Source of the DNA: Semisulcospira habei
Taxonomy: Eukaryota; Mollusca; Gastropoda; Semisulcospiridae
DNA: 64,000 nt
Reading direction: 5' to 3'
Assembly (NCBI GenBank): GCA_036245525.1
Contig: BTPG01000003.1
Location: forward strand, 161,979,760-162,043,759
Below the pieces are notes generated by a model. It ran no database searches and was not told where the DNA came from. It saw only the letters and a list, made by a program, of their open reading frames with translations. Every line of letters starts with the position of its first letter. The stretch's first letter is position 1. Below, piece by piece: positions 37,618 through 49,309 of this stretch. A program made the position numbers and the translations under genes.

Positions 37618-38508
37618 AAATGAAAAGATTCCTGCCTCCTCCAGTATTGCCGATGGTGTGCTGAAGAGGCCGCCAAGACCGAAACAGCTGTCCACACCGG
37701 CTAAATATCTGGACCCCCCTTGGGGGACCTAGATTTAAATTTCCATGCACTGAGTGGCTGGAACAGTGGGATATGTGATACGCCCCCCTTCGGGGGGGGG
37801 GGGGGGGGCTTCCATATGCATTGCTTTCAGTCACTTTCTTAGCGCCCCTCTCTTTCCTATCTCTTTTTGTGTGTGTGTGCTTTGGCCACAGTAGATCTAT
37901 GATCACTGGTCGATCATGCACACTTCTCTCCCCTGACAGTGCTATTACTTACTTTACTTTGTAACCTTCCTAAAATATTAGCACTGGCAGTCTCCCCTTT
38001 TCTTTTCATTTATTACTACAATATCGACTGCAACCGGCCTTCCCCCCTTTTGGTAGGTTCTCTTTTAAAGTGCATGGAAATTTAACTCTAGGTGGTGGCA
38101 TGGAATGTATGCCCCTGCAGACACCACAGTAAAATGTGGTTGTCATTGCAGGTAGGCAGAAATTCCTGCCTCCTCCAGTATTGCCGATGGTGTGCTGAAG
38201 AGGCCGCCAAGACCGAAACAGCTGTCCACACCGGCTAAATATCTGGAACCCCCTGGGGGACCTAGATTTAAATTTCCATGCACTGAGTGGCTGGAACAGT
38301 GGGATATGTGATACGCCCCCCTTCGGGGGGTGGGGGGCTTCCATATGCATTGCTTTCAGTCACTTTCTTAGCGCCCCTCTCTTTCCTATCTCTTTTTTAA
38401 ATATTTTTTTTGGTGTGCTTTGACCACAGTAGATCTATGATCACTGGTCGATCATGCACACTTCTCTCCCCTGACAGTGTTATTACTTACTTTACTTTGT
38501 AACCTTCC
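37618..38508. mobile_element. 891 bp insertion made of two direct 345 bp repeats, class unknown
   Basis: Flanked by the 14 bp direct repeat AAAGAACTTTGTAA at 37604-37617 and 38509-38522. Inside, 37629-37973 and 38162-38508 are copies starting 'attcctgcctcctccag' and ending 'ctttactttgtaaccttcc', with 188 bp between. On the minus strand both copies can be read as 'SRCGQLFRSWRPLQHTIGN', and the spacer side continues into 'TTTFYCGVCRGIHSM'. I do not recognise the family. Long duplications argue against an LTR element. Confidence 0.65.
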
Positions 38509-38537
38509 AAAGAACTTTGTAATTTTCATGTTTGTAG

Positions 38538-38675
38538 GTCATGTTGATTATTTAGGTGCCTCTGACAAACGAAAAGTAGGTCAAGACCAAACAGGCCGGA
38601 TTTTCATGCACACAGAACCTAGTGACACTGCACATTGGTTGGCTTTCATGTCCTATGCAGATGATTCCCATTTCA
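38538..38675 (+). other. possible host exon remnant
   Basis: After a splice-acceptor-like 'ttttcatgtttgtag' comes an open stretch that reads as structured protein: 'HVDYLGASDKRKVGQDQTG', then 'RIFMHTEPSDTAHWLAFMSY' and 'ADDSHFT'. A SINE (S6) then cuts in at about 38676. The Trp and Tyr spacing loosely recalls the 'NWMRYV' region of PR/SET domains; this is weak. No downstream donor is visible, so it may be a decayed exon or chance. Confidence 0.22.
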
Positions 38676-39045
38676 CTGCCCTGGGGGACTTGGGTGGGGT
38701 TAACTACTTTTTAGTTCCCAGGGTCACCCTGGTCAGCCCCACAGGGTGGGTTTTCCTCTCTATTTTGGGGCATGTGTTTCTGTCTACCCTTTGTCCATTC
38801 ACCTGTATTTGCATTTTTAAAACTCTCCCTACTGTCTGCGCTGCCTGTAGCTCTTGACTGATATTGGATGTGTTTTGCTAAATGGTCTTAGCTTTATTTA
38901 GGCCCCATGTGTTAGGTTTATTTAACGTATTGGACCGGCTGGCGACATACATTCAATGTTCTGTTTATTTTTTTTTTTCACAAGCAGTGCAGGCACGTCC
39001 TGAAAAAGTCTTGTTGCTGTCGGGACGTTAAGCAATATACAATCA
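38676..39045 (+). mobile_element. SINE-like retroposon copy S6
   Basis: Plus-strand copy missing the first about 20 bases; it starts 'tgccctgggggacttgggt' and ends in 'aagcaatatacaatcaatc'. No clear target duplication. Confidence 0.88.
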
Positions 39046-39445
39046 ATCAACAATCAACTTTCAATATCTTGTGATGGTAGTGTCACTGATGACGTCATAA
39101 GTCATCGATGTGCGATTTTTAAGACTAAACATTCTATTTGCACACGACATAACACACTCTTCATAACATTATACATAGTTTTTATACAGCGCCCTTTCTC
39201 ACGGACATCAAGCTCGAAGCGCTATTCTGCTGCAACTCTAATGCATCCTTTTCAACTATGACAACGTTAACACTTTGATTAATTTTAAACTTGCCGTTCT
39301 TCACCAATGCCGAAGATACTTCAGGTTTCCTCCGTGTACGTGCCATCGCTGTCATCGTGTGCTTCGGCACTCGCATTGAACGTGGAAACCCGTAAAAAGC
39401 GATGCAAAGAGCACAAAAGGCTAAAGACACTAACCTATAATTTGA

Positions 39446-39819
39446 TTGCTTAACGTCCCGACAGCAACAAGGCTTTCTCAGGACGTGCCTGCACTGCTTG
39501 TGAAAAAAAAACCCAACTAAACAGAACATTGAATGTATGTCGCCAGCCGGTCAAACACATTAAATAAACCTAACACATGGGGCCTAAATAAAGCTAAGAC
39601 CATTTAGCAACACACATCCAATATCAAGAGCTACAGGCAGTGCAGACAGTAGGGAGAGTTTAAAAAAGGCAAATACAGGTGAATGGACCTTGGGTAGACA
39701 GAAACACATGCCCCAGAATAGAGAGAAAACCCCACCCTGTGGGGCTGACCAGGGTGACCCTGGGAACTAAAAAATACCTAACCCCACCCAAGTCCCCCAG
39801 GGCAGACCCGGGTGGGGTA
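39446..39819 (-). mobile_element. SINE-like retroposon copy S7
   Basis: Exact target duplication AACCTATAATTTGA at 39432-39445 and 39820-39833. It lacks the outer (ATTG)n of other copies, so the tail is short. Confidence 0.95.
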
Positions 39820-40144
39820 AACCTATAATTTGAAACCTTCATTGTTGTAGATATGTAATGCAAACTAGAGTCGCGAAATGCAACATTTCAAGCTAAAAAA
39901 AACCCACCCGAAACTGTATTAGCGTAGGTGGTAGACGGAACAGCCTAACGCTCAAAATCACTCAACACAGTTCGCTCCCTGCGTCAACAAAACTGTCGTC
40001 TGCTTCACACAGCACATATGTGGAGTCTGTTCGCTACTTTTTTTTTTCAAGTTATTATCCACATTGCTGCTATGGGTGTTTCATTGCTCAATTTTGCTTA
40101 TGAATTAAACTGATACTTTAAAATCATTTTGTGAATATACAGAA

Positions 40145-40299
40145 AAAATAATAACACTCATCACACACACATGCACACACGCACGCACGCGCGCGCGCCG
40201 CTCACACATACACCCACACGCACAAACAAACACGAGCACACACACACACGCGCGCACACACATATAAAAACCATCAGAGAGAGAGAGAGAGAGAGACAC

Positions 40300-40331
<32 letters not shown>

Positions 40332-40334
40332 GGC
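40145..40334. repeat. CA-rich, (GA)n and (G)n low-complexity stretch
   Basis: (CA)n-like at 40157-40262, (GA)n at 40276-40320, (G)n at 40321-40333. Confidence 0.9.
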
Positions 40335-40431
40335 GCCACTGTGCACCTGCTCACTGGCCGAGGTGAATGTGAAGACTCACACTTCCATTTTACGTTTTCT
40401 TTCTTTTTCCTTGCCTAGTACGAAGGCGCAA

Positions 40432-40532
40432 GTCACGTTAATTCATTCAAGGGGTCCCTCATCAATGTCTGCGAACTTGTCGTATAGCGTTGCCCTCCGC
40501 GCAGACATTGATGAGCCCCCCCCACCCCCTTG
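40432..40532. repeat. hairpin L
   Basis: 'attcattcaaggggtccctc', 'atcaatgtctgcg' and the reverse 'cgcagacattgatgagcccc', then 'cccttgaatgagtt'. The loop is about 35 bases. Confidence 0.75.
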
Positions 40533-40559
40533 AATGAGTTGATGCCGGTACTGTAATGC

Positions 40560-40735
40560 AATACTACGGATTATTCGCGTGAACCCTCGCGCCCGGTACA
40601 AGCTCGATGTCAACGAATTGATGTAATGCGTACACGTGACTACTCTGTTTTTCGGCAAGCTCACTGTACAGTGAGCTTGTACCAGGCGCGCGAGGGTTCA
40701 CGGGAAAAAAATCGTAGTACTGTATTACATCAAGG
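40560..40735. repeat. hairpin M
   Basis: 'tgcaatactacgg', 'cgtgaaccctcgcgcc', 'ggtacaagctc' pair with 'gagcttgtacc', 'ggcgcgcgagggttcacg' and 'cgtagtactgtatt'. The loop is about 70 bases. Confidence 0.75.
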
Positions 40736-41181
40736 TGACGGGCACCTATATCAAAGATCTGTAAAGAGAAAGGCTCAGTCTGTTTGTTAGAGTCAAACAC
40801 ACGACACGAAAACACCGCGAGGCTTCAAGTTTCACCAAGGCTGTTCTACGGGCCTACGAACTTTCTTGTATTTGTTAAAACCTGTTCAGTGATTCATTAT
40901 TCATTTCCGGATTACACTTTCTCCTGCCTTGCTCTCTCAAATTGTCGAAATTAGTGGTTTAGTGGAAAGGCCAAAAGCCCAGACAACAACGAGGACAACG
41001 ACATCAGCAATAAACCACGAAAACATACAAACAAACAAACAAACAAACAAACAAACAAAAAGAAGCCCACTGTAGTCTAAAATCACAAGAGTTCACGGTG
41101 ACATGCATAGAAGCGGCTATGCCTCGAGCGTCAAACACCACTGGCCCGGCCGGCATAAAAATCGGTCAAAAGTGTGTATGT

Positions 41182-41183
<2 letters not shown>

Positions 41184-41238
<55 letters not shown>

Positions 41239-41340
41239 TGTGCGCGTGTGTGTGCGCGTGCGCGTGTGTGTGTGTGTGTGCGCGTGCGTGAGTGCGTGCG
41301 TGCGTGTGTGTGCGTGCGTGCAAGCGCAAGCGTGCGTGTG
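41184..41340. repeat. (GT)n/(GTGC)n microsatellite
   Basis: (GT)n passing into mixed GT/GC dinucleotides. Confidence 0.93.
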
Positions 41341-41440
41341 TCTGTCCGTTTCAACTCCGTACATTATTTTTATAATGTCACACCATCGGGGATGTGCTTT
41401 ATTAGCTGGGCGCATGGGTCCAACTGACCTAATAAGTCCT

Positions 41441-41809
41441 TATCTCTTGGCTTGACTTCGCGAACGAAGATTCTATAGGGCTTGCCCACGTCGTCTGCAG
41501 GCATTTTCGTGGCTGCGGAGGCCAATCCGGGACAGGCAGGTACGACCGCAGTGGCTGCAGGGGAAGGTCTGTTCAGGGTTCTGAGTTACGACAGCTCTGT
41601 TTTTTCTTCTGAGCCGCTTGTCCTTAAGGTTAGCTCTGCGAGAGTCCTCAAAGGAGACGGCTGCCTTGTGAATGGTGGAGCGCCAGGTGTCACGGTCCGC
41701 AGCAAGCGAAGACCACTGGCGGTGGTCGATTTGGCAGGCACTAAGTGACTTCTTGAGACCGTCTTTGTATCTCTTCTTTGGTGCCCCTCTGTCTCGGTGT
41801 CCAATACAA
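41441..41809 (-). mobile_element. 5'-truncated LINE with C-terminal zinc finger
   Basis: 369 bp flanked by the duplication TAATAAGTCCT at 41430-41440 and 41810-41820. On the minus strand it encodes the end of a LINE polymerase, 'GHRDRGAPKKRYKDGLKKSL', then a CCHC-type finger 'FPCSHCGRTCLSRIGL' and 'SHENACRRRG', a stop, and a short 3' UTR with 'cttcgttcgcgaagtcaagc'. This C-terminus is common in animal LINE polymerases; the clade is not resolved. Confidence 0.9.
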
Positions 41810-41820
41810 TAATAAGTCCT

Positions 41821-42830
41821 ATACTACCCTTAAACTATCAATGCACCTTTATCTGCCATAGCTGGCACAGATCAGGTTTGACTGAATAGCTGGAGCGGCC
41901 CATGAGCATCCTGCCTCCTACAGAAGAAAGGGTCTACATGTGCTGGTTGGACAAGCACATGTGGCATATCCTTTAGCCACTGTCAGAGTGGACTGTCCAG
42001 TTTGGCGCACACTTTTTATGGAGAAATCGAGCTCGCTAAACCATCAGAACTGACAGATGACTGACAGATTGTCTAAGTGACATCTGCAGTCTTACTGACA
42101 TTCACACAGGTTCCTTCGACGGATGTCTTCCTGACATCTGGACAGGTATCTACAGAAACCTGTGTGTAGTTAGTTCGACAAGACATTCGTCGGGCACATG
42201 CACTATTAATCTAATGGTAATCACATAAAGGGAACTGCATCTGTAAGGTGACGTCAGTCGATCAGCCACCAATCCCATCCCGGCTTTCAGTTATCGTTCT
42301 TACGGTCGGCTGGCTGCCTTGATAAGTCGCGGAGGGGATGACAATGTACATAGATTCCGTAGAAGTTATTAATCCAGAAGTAATACTAATAGTGGCCACA
42401 TAACGTAACTAGCAGAGATAAATAGCGACAGCACTGAAAACAAAAAAATGCATGTTATTTTTGTGACTTTCACAGTACCTCATACTGCAAATGGCACCGA
42501 GTAGTACCTACACGAACGTAAGAGAATCAACCGATACCACACGGACAGTGCTCTATGGATGGATGGAAAAGAATTACAGACGGGCTGCGCTGCTACACTG
42601 GCTCTATGTCTACTACAGACCAAAGGTAGTGGCATACAAGGCTGGAGCTGGACTGGCAGTGGTAAAGTGACCATCGTCACCTTTTGGCCATCAGTCTTGC
42701 CATGTGGACTATCATCATTACAGCCCTGCCTCGGGGTCAGCTGTCCCCTTTCCGGTGCACACGTGGGTGGAAAAAAAAGGGGGGATGGGTTGGGTGGAAA
42801 GTTTAGGGGTGAAGACGCGACGCCACACAC
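41821..42830. other. no gene recognised
   Basis: Mostly unique-looking sequence. Near 42050-42180 are related words ('ctgacatctgg', 'acaggtatctacagaaacctgtg') suggesting a decayed inverted repeat. Confidence 0.35.
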
Positions 42831-42874
42831 ACACACACACACACACACACATAACGCACGCACGCGCGCAGACA

Positions 42875-42911
<37 letters not shown>

Positions 42912-43396
42912 TTGTGTGTGTCTGCGCGCGTGCGTGCGTGCATGCGTTGTAAGTATGTGAAAAAGTCTAAAATAAGAGTAATGGTTCAACAATCTAAACG
43001 TACATATACAGAGTAGCATCCTGAATTTGAGCCGATGTCCGGTCGGTCACTGAGCGACACGTTTTCAGGAGCGCGTGAATATGCCTGTTGCAGATGTGAA
43101 TGACCACTACAGTAAATCGGTGAGATTGTGGGAGCGTGGCAAAGTATGAAACCCAAGTCTCAGAGCAATATGAAGAATATGAGAAAGTTGTCAAATTGAT
43201 CGAAGTCAAGAAGACGTGTGACAACTTTAGCGAACAATTCCAATTACTGTAAGTGAACCTCTCCGGTGTCGGAGCCGAAATCACGCATATCGCCGTGAGT
43301 CAAATTTGTCTTCATCTAGTGAAAGTGTCCGGGTGTCCGTCTGTGTGTGACCAGTACCCATCTCTCTATTGACTGAGACGACAGGATTGACAACAG

Positions 43397-43466
43397 CACA
43401 CTGGTTGCCTCCCCGATTCTCTACGCACAATCGTACGTAGCGGATCGACGGAGGCAACAAGTGTGG
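43397..43466. repeat. hairpin family D copy
   Basis: 'cacactggttgcctccccga' and 'cggaggcaacaagtgtg' with centre 'ctctacgcacaatcgtacgtag'. Confidence 0.8.
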
Positions 43467-43513
43467 GCTAATACTCACCGGAAGACTCTGAAATGACACC
43501 GTTTTGTAAAATA

Positions 43514-43515
<2 letters not shown>

Positions 43516-43583
<68 letters not shown>
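43516..43583. repeat. (CA)n microsatellite
   Basis: Uninterrupted dinucleotide tract. Confidence 0.95.
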
Positions 43584-43586
<3 letters not shown>

Positions 43587-43739
43587 TCAATGCCGGTCCA
43601 AGGTATGCGAACGAATCATGAACCTTGCATGCAAGATCGATAGACAGATCTGATTAGTTAACACAAACGCCAAATTCAACACATGCCGTCATGTCAAGGA
43701 CTGGGATTTTTAAAAATTATATTCGGGAACGGAAATGGA

Positions 43740-43850
43740 TAGACGACGATAGTACACACTATAGCGCCTGTTTAGCCTGGCGTCTGTTTATGCTCCAAGC
43801 TAATCAGACACTACCCTTAAGCTTTCATTGTCGATATGTCTCCCGCTGCT
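43740..43850. repeat. degenerate family B hairpin
   Basis: 'agcctggcgtctgtttatgc' and 'aagctaatcagacactaccc' retain the central stem only. Confidence 0.55.
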
Positions 43851-43969
43851 AATGTGAAAAGCTGCATGATGTGAAACACACATTAAAAGTCGATTTTGTG
43901 TGCGATGAACATGTTTATTGGAGTGTTACAACAACCTGCTGTGACGCCTTATCAGTTCCGTTCTACTTC

Positions 43970-44095
43970 CTTTGTCCTCTGGGAACGAGAATAAAGAAAT
44001 AATTATATGCCTGTATTTCCCGCTGTATTTCACTGCTTTTTACAAAGACAAATGTGTCTGTGACGAAACACAGAGACCCAAAGACTTCCGTAGCG
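43970..44095 (+). repeat. dispersed repeat with CGAAACACAGAGA word
   Basis: 'ctgtatttc', 'gacaaatg' and 'gtgacgaaacacagaga' also occur in order at 45822-45915; a neighbour word 'ttcgatgataaaatcggtct' is shared by 45843 and 46853. Confidence 0.55.
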
Positions 44096-44278
44096 ATATA
44101 TTATATTATACTGAGCAGTATTTGGCTTGATATAGTGCGGATAACAGGCAGATGTGATTACGAGACCCGAATCAAAATGTCAGAGTCGGTACGACAAGGA
44201 CATTTTGATCGGGTCAAGTAATCACATCTGCCTGTTATCTGCACAATATCAAGCAAAATGTTGCTCAATATAATGTAT
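44083..44278. repeat. long two-stage hairpin I
   Basis: The outer stem of nearly 60 bp pairs 'ggcttgatatagtgcggata' and 'acaggcagatgtgattac' with 'gtaatcacatctgcctgtta' and 'tctgcacaatatcaagc'. The inner stem pairs 'gacccgaatcaaaatgtc' with 'gacattttgatcgggtc'. The loop is about 15 bases. No second copy found. Confidence 0.85.
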
Positions 44279-45800
44279 GTACCCAGTCCAAAACAAAACT
44301 TTACCAGTCCTTCCGATTACCACCAATGGTGCTGAAGTGGTCAATTTCGCTATGTTTGGACACAAAACGCCCCAGCTTGACACTACTAATCGAAATGTAC
44401 TCAGCGCAAATCCACCCAGGCGTACATCTACACAGTGCAAGTGTGTTCTCTGATTTTCATTTATTTTTAAAACTAAATAAACTCAGCGTGAATCTTCACA
44501 GCATGATTCCACCCAGCATAAATCGACAAAGGCTTGAATTTACTCAAATAAAAAATATATCAACGTAATAGCGACAGCACACATTCACACTGGGTAGATT
44601 TACGCCCAGGTTCATTCAGGTTGTGTAGACTTTCGCTGGATATTTTCACGTTTTTTTAGATTTGCGCTAAAACATACCGAAACTTACCCCTTCAGCGCCA
44701 GTGATACTGGCACTGTGTACTACATGTACTTTAACGTCACAATCTAGGGCCCGCATAGTCTGGAGTTCACGTCAGACTTTTCTGAAATATTGTAAAGGAG
44801 GTGACATGACGTAACATTTACATGCTGATGCACATAGGCTGAAGGGAACTTTACCGTCCAACACCAAATGTATGCTTTAAACACAGAACCCAGCAAATCT
44901 GACACTGCTGAACATTTTTCATCACGCAAATTCCCTCTCGCACGCCTCCGATGTTGGAGAAAACAAGCGGATAAGCTGCCTTAGGTGCGACCACAGACAT
45001 TGATAACTATAATCACAAATAAAACCAGATAGGTGAGGCTAGCGCTGGTAGAACTGTACGCATACCAAGGGGAATTAAAGTACGGTAAGTAAGGGATGTA
45101 GATGATGGCCTTGTTTTATACCTGCGTATTTTTCGGCTGGCGAATGGGTGCCTGATAGGCGGGGGCAGGGGATCTAACTGTTTGTCTGTCCATCGCTGAG
45201 TATTTTCCCTTGGTATGTATGAATAACTATGTCTATTTATGAACCTGGGTGTGATACTTCCGATGTGTGTTAATCTCTGTTCAAATGGTCACCCTGTTGT
45301 GTGCCACGTATTGGACTGTCGACTGACTCAGCGCGGAGATTTTGTTTGACTGTGTGGACATCACAACTTTCTATAATCGTGCGTGTTGTTGAGTGAAGTC
45401 TACATGTAATTAGAACACGGATACTGGCGGAAAATGCCAGCAGGTTTGTTTATTTAGTCCTTTTCTGACCATCACTAGCGGACATCAGTGTCGTCAGTCT
45501 CAATAGTATGCCGATTCGATTCGTGTGTTTGCTGCTGTCTATTCTCCGTTTATGTGTGTGTATGGGAAAGTAATTTCGAGCGTGCGTACACACTAAGAAG
45601 TATTTCATTACTAGTGAGCATAAGGTGACAGTATGCGCATAGTTAGCGTTTTTGCATTGCGGACAGGCAAGCATCAAGCTTGAGTCTTTTTAGTCTGCAA
45701 GGGATTATGGGAAGGAAAGCATATCGAGCAAGCTCATGAATATTAATTTGCTAGCTAAACAAATATCAGTACATGTGTCAAAGAAGGGAAAATTTTATGG
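44279..45800. other. no gene recognised
   Basis: Unique-looking non-coding sequence. Near 44405-44610 words such as 'ctacacagtgc', 'cttcacagc' and 'ccacccag' recur loosely. The word GGTGAGGCTAGCGCTGG lies near 45035. Confidence 0.35.
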
Positions 45801-46194
45801 AGTGGGTACATACAAGTATTCGCCTGTATTTCGTTGTTCTTTTCGATGATAAAATCGGTCTCATTAAAAAAAAGCAAAGACAAATGCTTCAGTGACGAAA
45901 CACAGAGATCCAAAAACTCTCCGTTGCGCACGCACGTTGAATGCATTAGCAGCTCTGTACAAAAAGGAATGACAAATGACGTAATGCAAATGTTTCTGTG
46001 TCGGAAAATAATCCTGGCGCTATGATCAATTTACGTCAAGAAGAGGAGATCTCGCTCTAATGTCTTGGCATAAAATGCTTCTAAGAGCATTTTCCGATCC
46101 CTCAAACCGACCTGTAAGAAACATCGGCAACTTCTCCTACATCCCCTCGCAAAAAAACTAGTTCCAGCAGTCCCAAGTCCAAGTCCATCCATCT

Positions 46195-46258
46195 GCAAAA
46201 GACAGATTTACATGAGCAAAGGCCTTAGCAGGGGCTCATGAGAATATATGTCTCTTGC
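46195..46258. repeat. hairpin family A copy
   Basis: 'gcaaaagacagatttacatg' and 'catgagaatatatgtctcttg'-like right arm. Confidence 0.75.
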
Positions 46259-46537
46259 GGACAATGATCGGCTGCTGATGATCGATGTTTTTTGTTTGTT
46301 TGTTTTGTTTTTAAACTCGGATTGTGCGTAGGACTTTGTAACAAAGAGCAGCGGCGTATTTTACATCCATTCCCTCGCAAACAAAACCTAGCTGCTGGGA
46401 AGAAACCTGCATCTTAAGTGTCCAAAAGACATTCGTATTCAAAATGAAAGCCAACTCTGATCAATCTTTCAGTGTCAACACAACGGAAAGGCATTTGTCT
46501 TGTCAGTGTAACTTCTTGAATGAATACATTTGTGTCA

Positions 46538-46541
<4 letters not shown>

Positions 46542-46620
<79 letters not shown>

Positions 46621-46644
46621 TGTGTGTGTGTGAGTGTGTGTGTT
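46542..46644. repeat. (GT)n microsatellite
   Basis: About 75 bases of (GT)n with a few GAG interruptions at the right end. Confidence 0.95.
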
Positions 46645-47151
46645 AGAGTTCTCGCTCAGACAGGCAGGAGAAGTGTGCTTCGCAAAATGTGACAAACGTG
46701 TATCCGTCATGCTGCAAAAGCAGCATACATAGGATTTTTCTTAAAATAAAGTAAATACTCTTTGTAAATAACAGCACGCACAGCAATATCGACATTTTCA
46801 GTGAAAGCAAAGTTAGAAAGGCACAGAAATAAAAAAATCAGGCTGTTGATCTTTCGATGATAAAATCGGTCTCGCGTAAACAACTTTGTAAAGGCGGCGC
46901 GACAAACAGGGAAATCCGCTCAGATTGCCCTGCTGCCTGGGCACCCGCACCTCAAAGCACGCCACATGTCTCCCTTTCAACAGTCTGCACGATGACGTGA
47001 ATAAAAAAGTCTGTCGAAATCAGCCACCTGACTGAAGGCGCCAGCCTGTATAATAATGAGGTTTCGTTTGAGACGAACGGCTGCCGACACCGAACGAGAC
47101 CAATGTCACTGCGGACAAGCTGCTTCCGCCATAAGCAAAGACAACACAAAG

Positions 47152-47218
47152 CATCTCCAAGAGGCATAGATCCTCATGAGCCCAGCGGGCTCATGAGGAT
47201 CTATTCCTCTTGGAGATG
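47152..47218. repeat. hairpin family A copy
   Basis: 'catctccaagaggcatagat', 'cctcatgagcccagcgggct' and 'ctattcctcttggagatg'; almost perfect. Confidence 0.85.
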
Positions 47219-47719
47219 GTTGGAGTGTTGTCTACGCTTTATGGTAGAAGCTGGTTATATACCGTGACTTCCCCTTCGCTCCTTGTTGGGAGTGGTTCGT
47301 TGCAAACAAAACCTCACTAATGTCTGTCCGCACTACGACCGTAATAAAATATTATAGAACCTTTCAAGACCACTTTTAGATGATAAATTCCCCCACACCA
47401 TATTTCCTAGACAAAGTTACCGCACGGTGCTTTCTGGGATCCTACAGTATATCTCTAGGCGGAACAACAACCACTGCTTACTCTACACTAGAATCAGTGA
47501 CATCGCGCTCCTCACGAAAGCGATAAAACATCTGAACGTGAAACAGGCAAGCCTTTACGTTTCGTTGTCAATGCTGTAGATATCTAACGTTTACGCTGGT
47601 TGCTTTACAAAGCAGCGAAACTCAGCAGAATAAGAGAATTGCGGCTCAGACCGCCGCTGATGACAGACTGAAGCGAAACTGTCGTCTGCTTTGTTTTGTT
47701 TTCGGTGATTGGATTCACT

Positions 47720-47950
47720 GATGTTGCAAAAGGTTCTATAAAACAAAGAAGTGGAGTGTTCGTATACTGTCATTTCTAGACAGACCTCGCGACTCCCATT
47801 CTGAAACTGTTTGATTCATATACTGATAGTCACCTGGAACTTCGCTCTCGGTGACTATAATTCAAACGGTTTCAGAATGGGAGTCACTCGGTCTGTCTAG
47901 AAATGATAGTATACGAACACTCCAGTTCTGTGCTATAAAAGAACAGATTG
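47720..47950. repeat. long hairpin J with arms near 100 bp
   Basis: 'ggttctataaaacaaag', 'gtgttcgtatactgtcattt', 'ctagacagacc', 'gactcccattctgaaact' and 'gatagtcacc' pair in reverse order with the right half ending 'gtatacgaacactcc' and 'tgctataaaagaac'. The loop is about 15 bases. Only one copy seen. Confidence 0.85.
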
Positions 47951-48141
47951 TGCCATCTTGCCACTGATCAGGAATCAGACAAGAGTTAGGTCTCCTGATA
48001 AAGGCTCTTTTGTGGGCATTAGTTACCATGTAGCTATTTCCCACAGAAACGCCGCTGTTATGGGCTCTAACTCGTGTGGGATTCCTGGACCTGTGATTTC
48101 GGGATAAATAGCCCCTGGAGTGTAAGAAACGTGGAAGGAAA

Positions 48142-48215
48142 CACACGTGTTGACTCCCTCGATTCGATATCGCTATCAGCGGTAGCGAACCCGGCCGAGG
48201 GAGACAACCAATGTG
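48142..48215. repeat. hairpin family D copy
   Basis: 'acacgtgttgactccctcga' and 'gagggagacaaccaatgtg'. Confidence 0.8.
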
Positions 48216-48488
48216 GAAAGGAAAGTCAGCTCATGCCGGCGATTTAATCTATAGATATACTCGGCAAGCCATTTTTTTGTCCAAAGAGTCCAGACAGTGT
48301 CTTGACCTCTTGACTGCCATGGAACCGGGAAGTCTGGAACTGTACCAGAAAGCACGGCCAACACCGTTCATCTGCAAGACGCGTAGACTCTCAAGAGACC
48401 CTGTAGCCACAGTTGCGCATCAGATTCAATGCGTCTAGCTGGCAGTGGCAGAAGTGGTGACAATCTGTGACTCTTGCATGGACGGGCT

Positions 48489-48556
48489 CACACTGGTTGT
48501 CTCCGTCGATTCGGTGCCGCTGAGCGCCAGCGAATCGATGAAGGCAACCAGTGTGG
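48489..48556. repeat. hairpin family D copy
   Basis: 'cacactggttgtctccgtcg' and 'gatgaaggcaaccagtgtg'. Confidence 0.82.
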
Positions 48557-48942
48557 GACCGGCTCGTGAGAATCAAACCAGGGCCCCTTGCTTGTTAGAA
48601 TCAGCCTCATCTTTTCAGAACCGGACTCTAAAGTCATCGGAGTTTCCGCCTATGACTGGCTGGTGATGAGCCTCTGGATGGTATGGCTTAGCCCCGTATT
48701 ACACCCGCGTTTCCGGTAAGTAAGGATTGGAATGGAGGTTTATCCCGCTATCGGAATCCACAGCGTAGTTTGGCCAGGCAAAACAAGTCGAGTCAGTCGT
48801 ACAGTTTTACCGTTTGGTGTTCCCACTCAAAATAGAGCACTCCATGCTACCAAGAAGCGTTCTCATGAGCTGGACCTCATGAAAATCCATGCTTACAACA
48901 GATAGCTGTGGCTTCCCTGATACGAAACTGTAGTACTGGTAA

Positions 48943-49017
48943 ACACTGGTTGTTTCCCCCGATTCTCTACTGCCGCTGAACCGCCGGTAGCGAATCGACC
49001 GAGACTAACCAGTGTGG
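48943..49017. repeat. hairpin family D copy
   Basis: 'acactggttgtttcccccga' and 'accgagactaaccagtgtg'. Third copy within 900 bases. Confidence 0.82.
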
Positions 49018-49309
49018 TCCTGATAGGCAAGTTGGATATCAGTTGGATCCATCTGACTGATGATGTTCCTGATAGACTGCACGTACGTACAAATTTCTCT
49101 TTCTCTCAGTCGTATCGTCTGCATGGTCGGCATAGCATATACATCACAACGTCAGTGTATCTATAGTTGAGAGGGGGAGAGCCAGAAACCCGCTAGACTG
49201 ACGAACGACTTTTTGCTCCACACGCGACATCAATAGTGGAAGTTGAAAGGCGTCCTCCTAGTCCCGGTCTTTGCCTGTGACTGACTGCGTGATTGCTGAT
49301 GCATGTACT

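Noticed and set aside
37618..38508. LTR retrotransposon reading of the two 345 bp direct repeats
   Set aside because: The repeats do not reach the duplication with TG...CA ends, the spacer is only 188 bp, and the 14 bp duplication is too long for an integrase.
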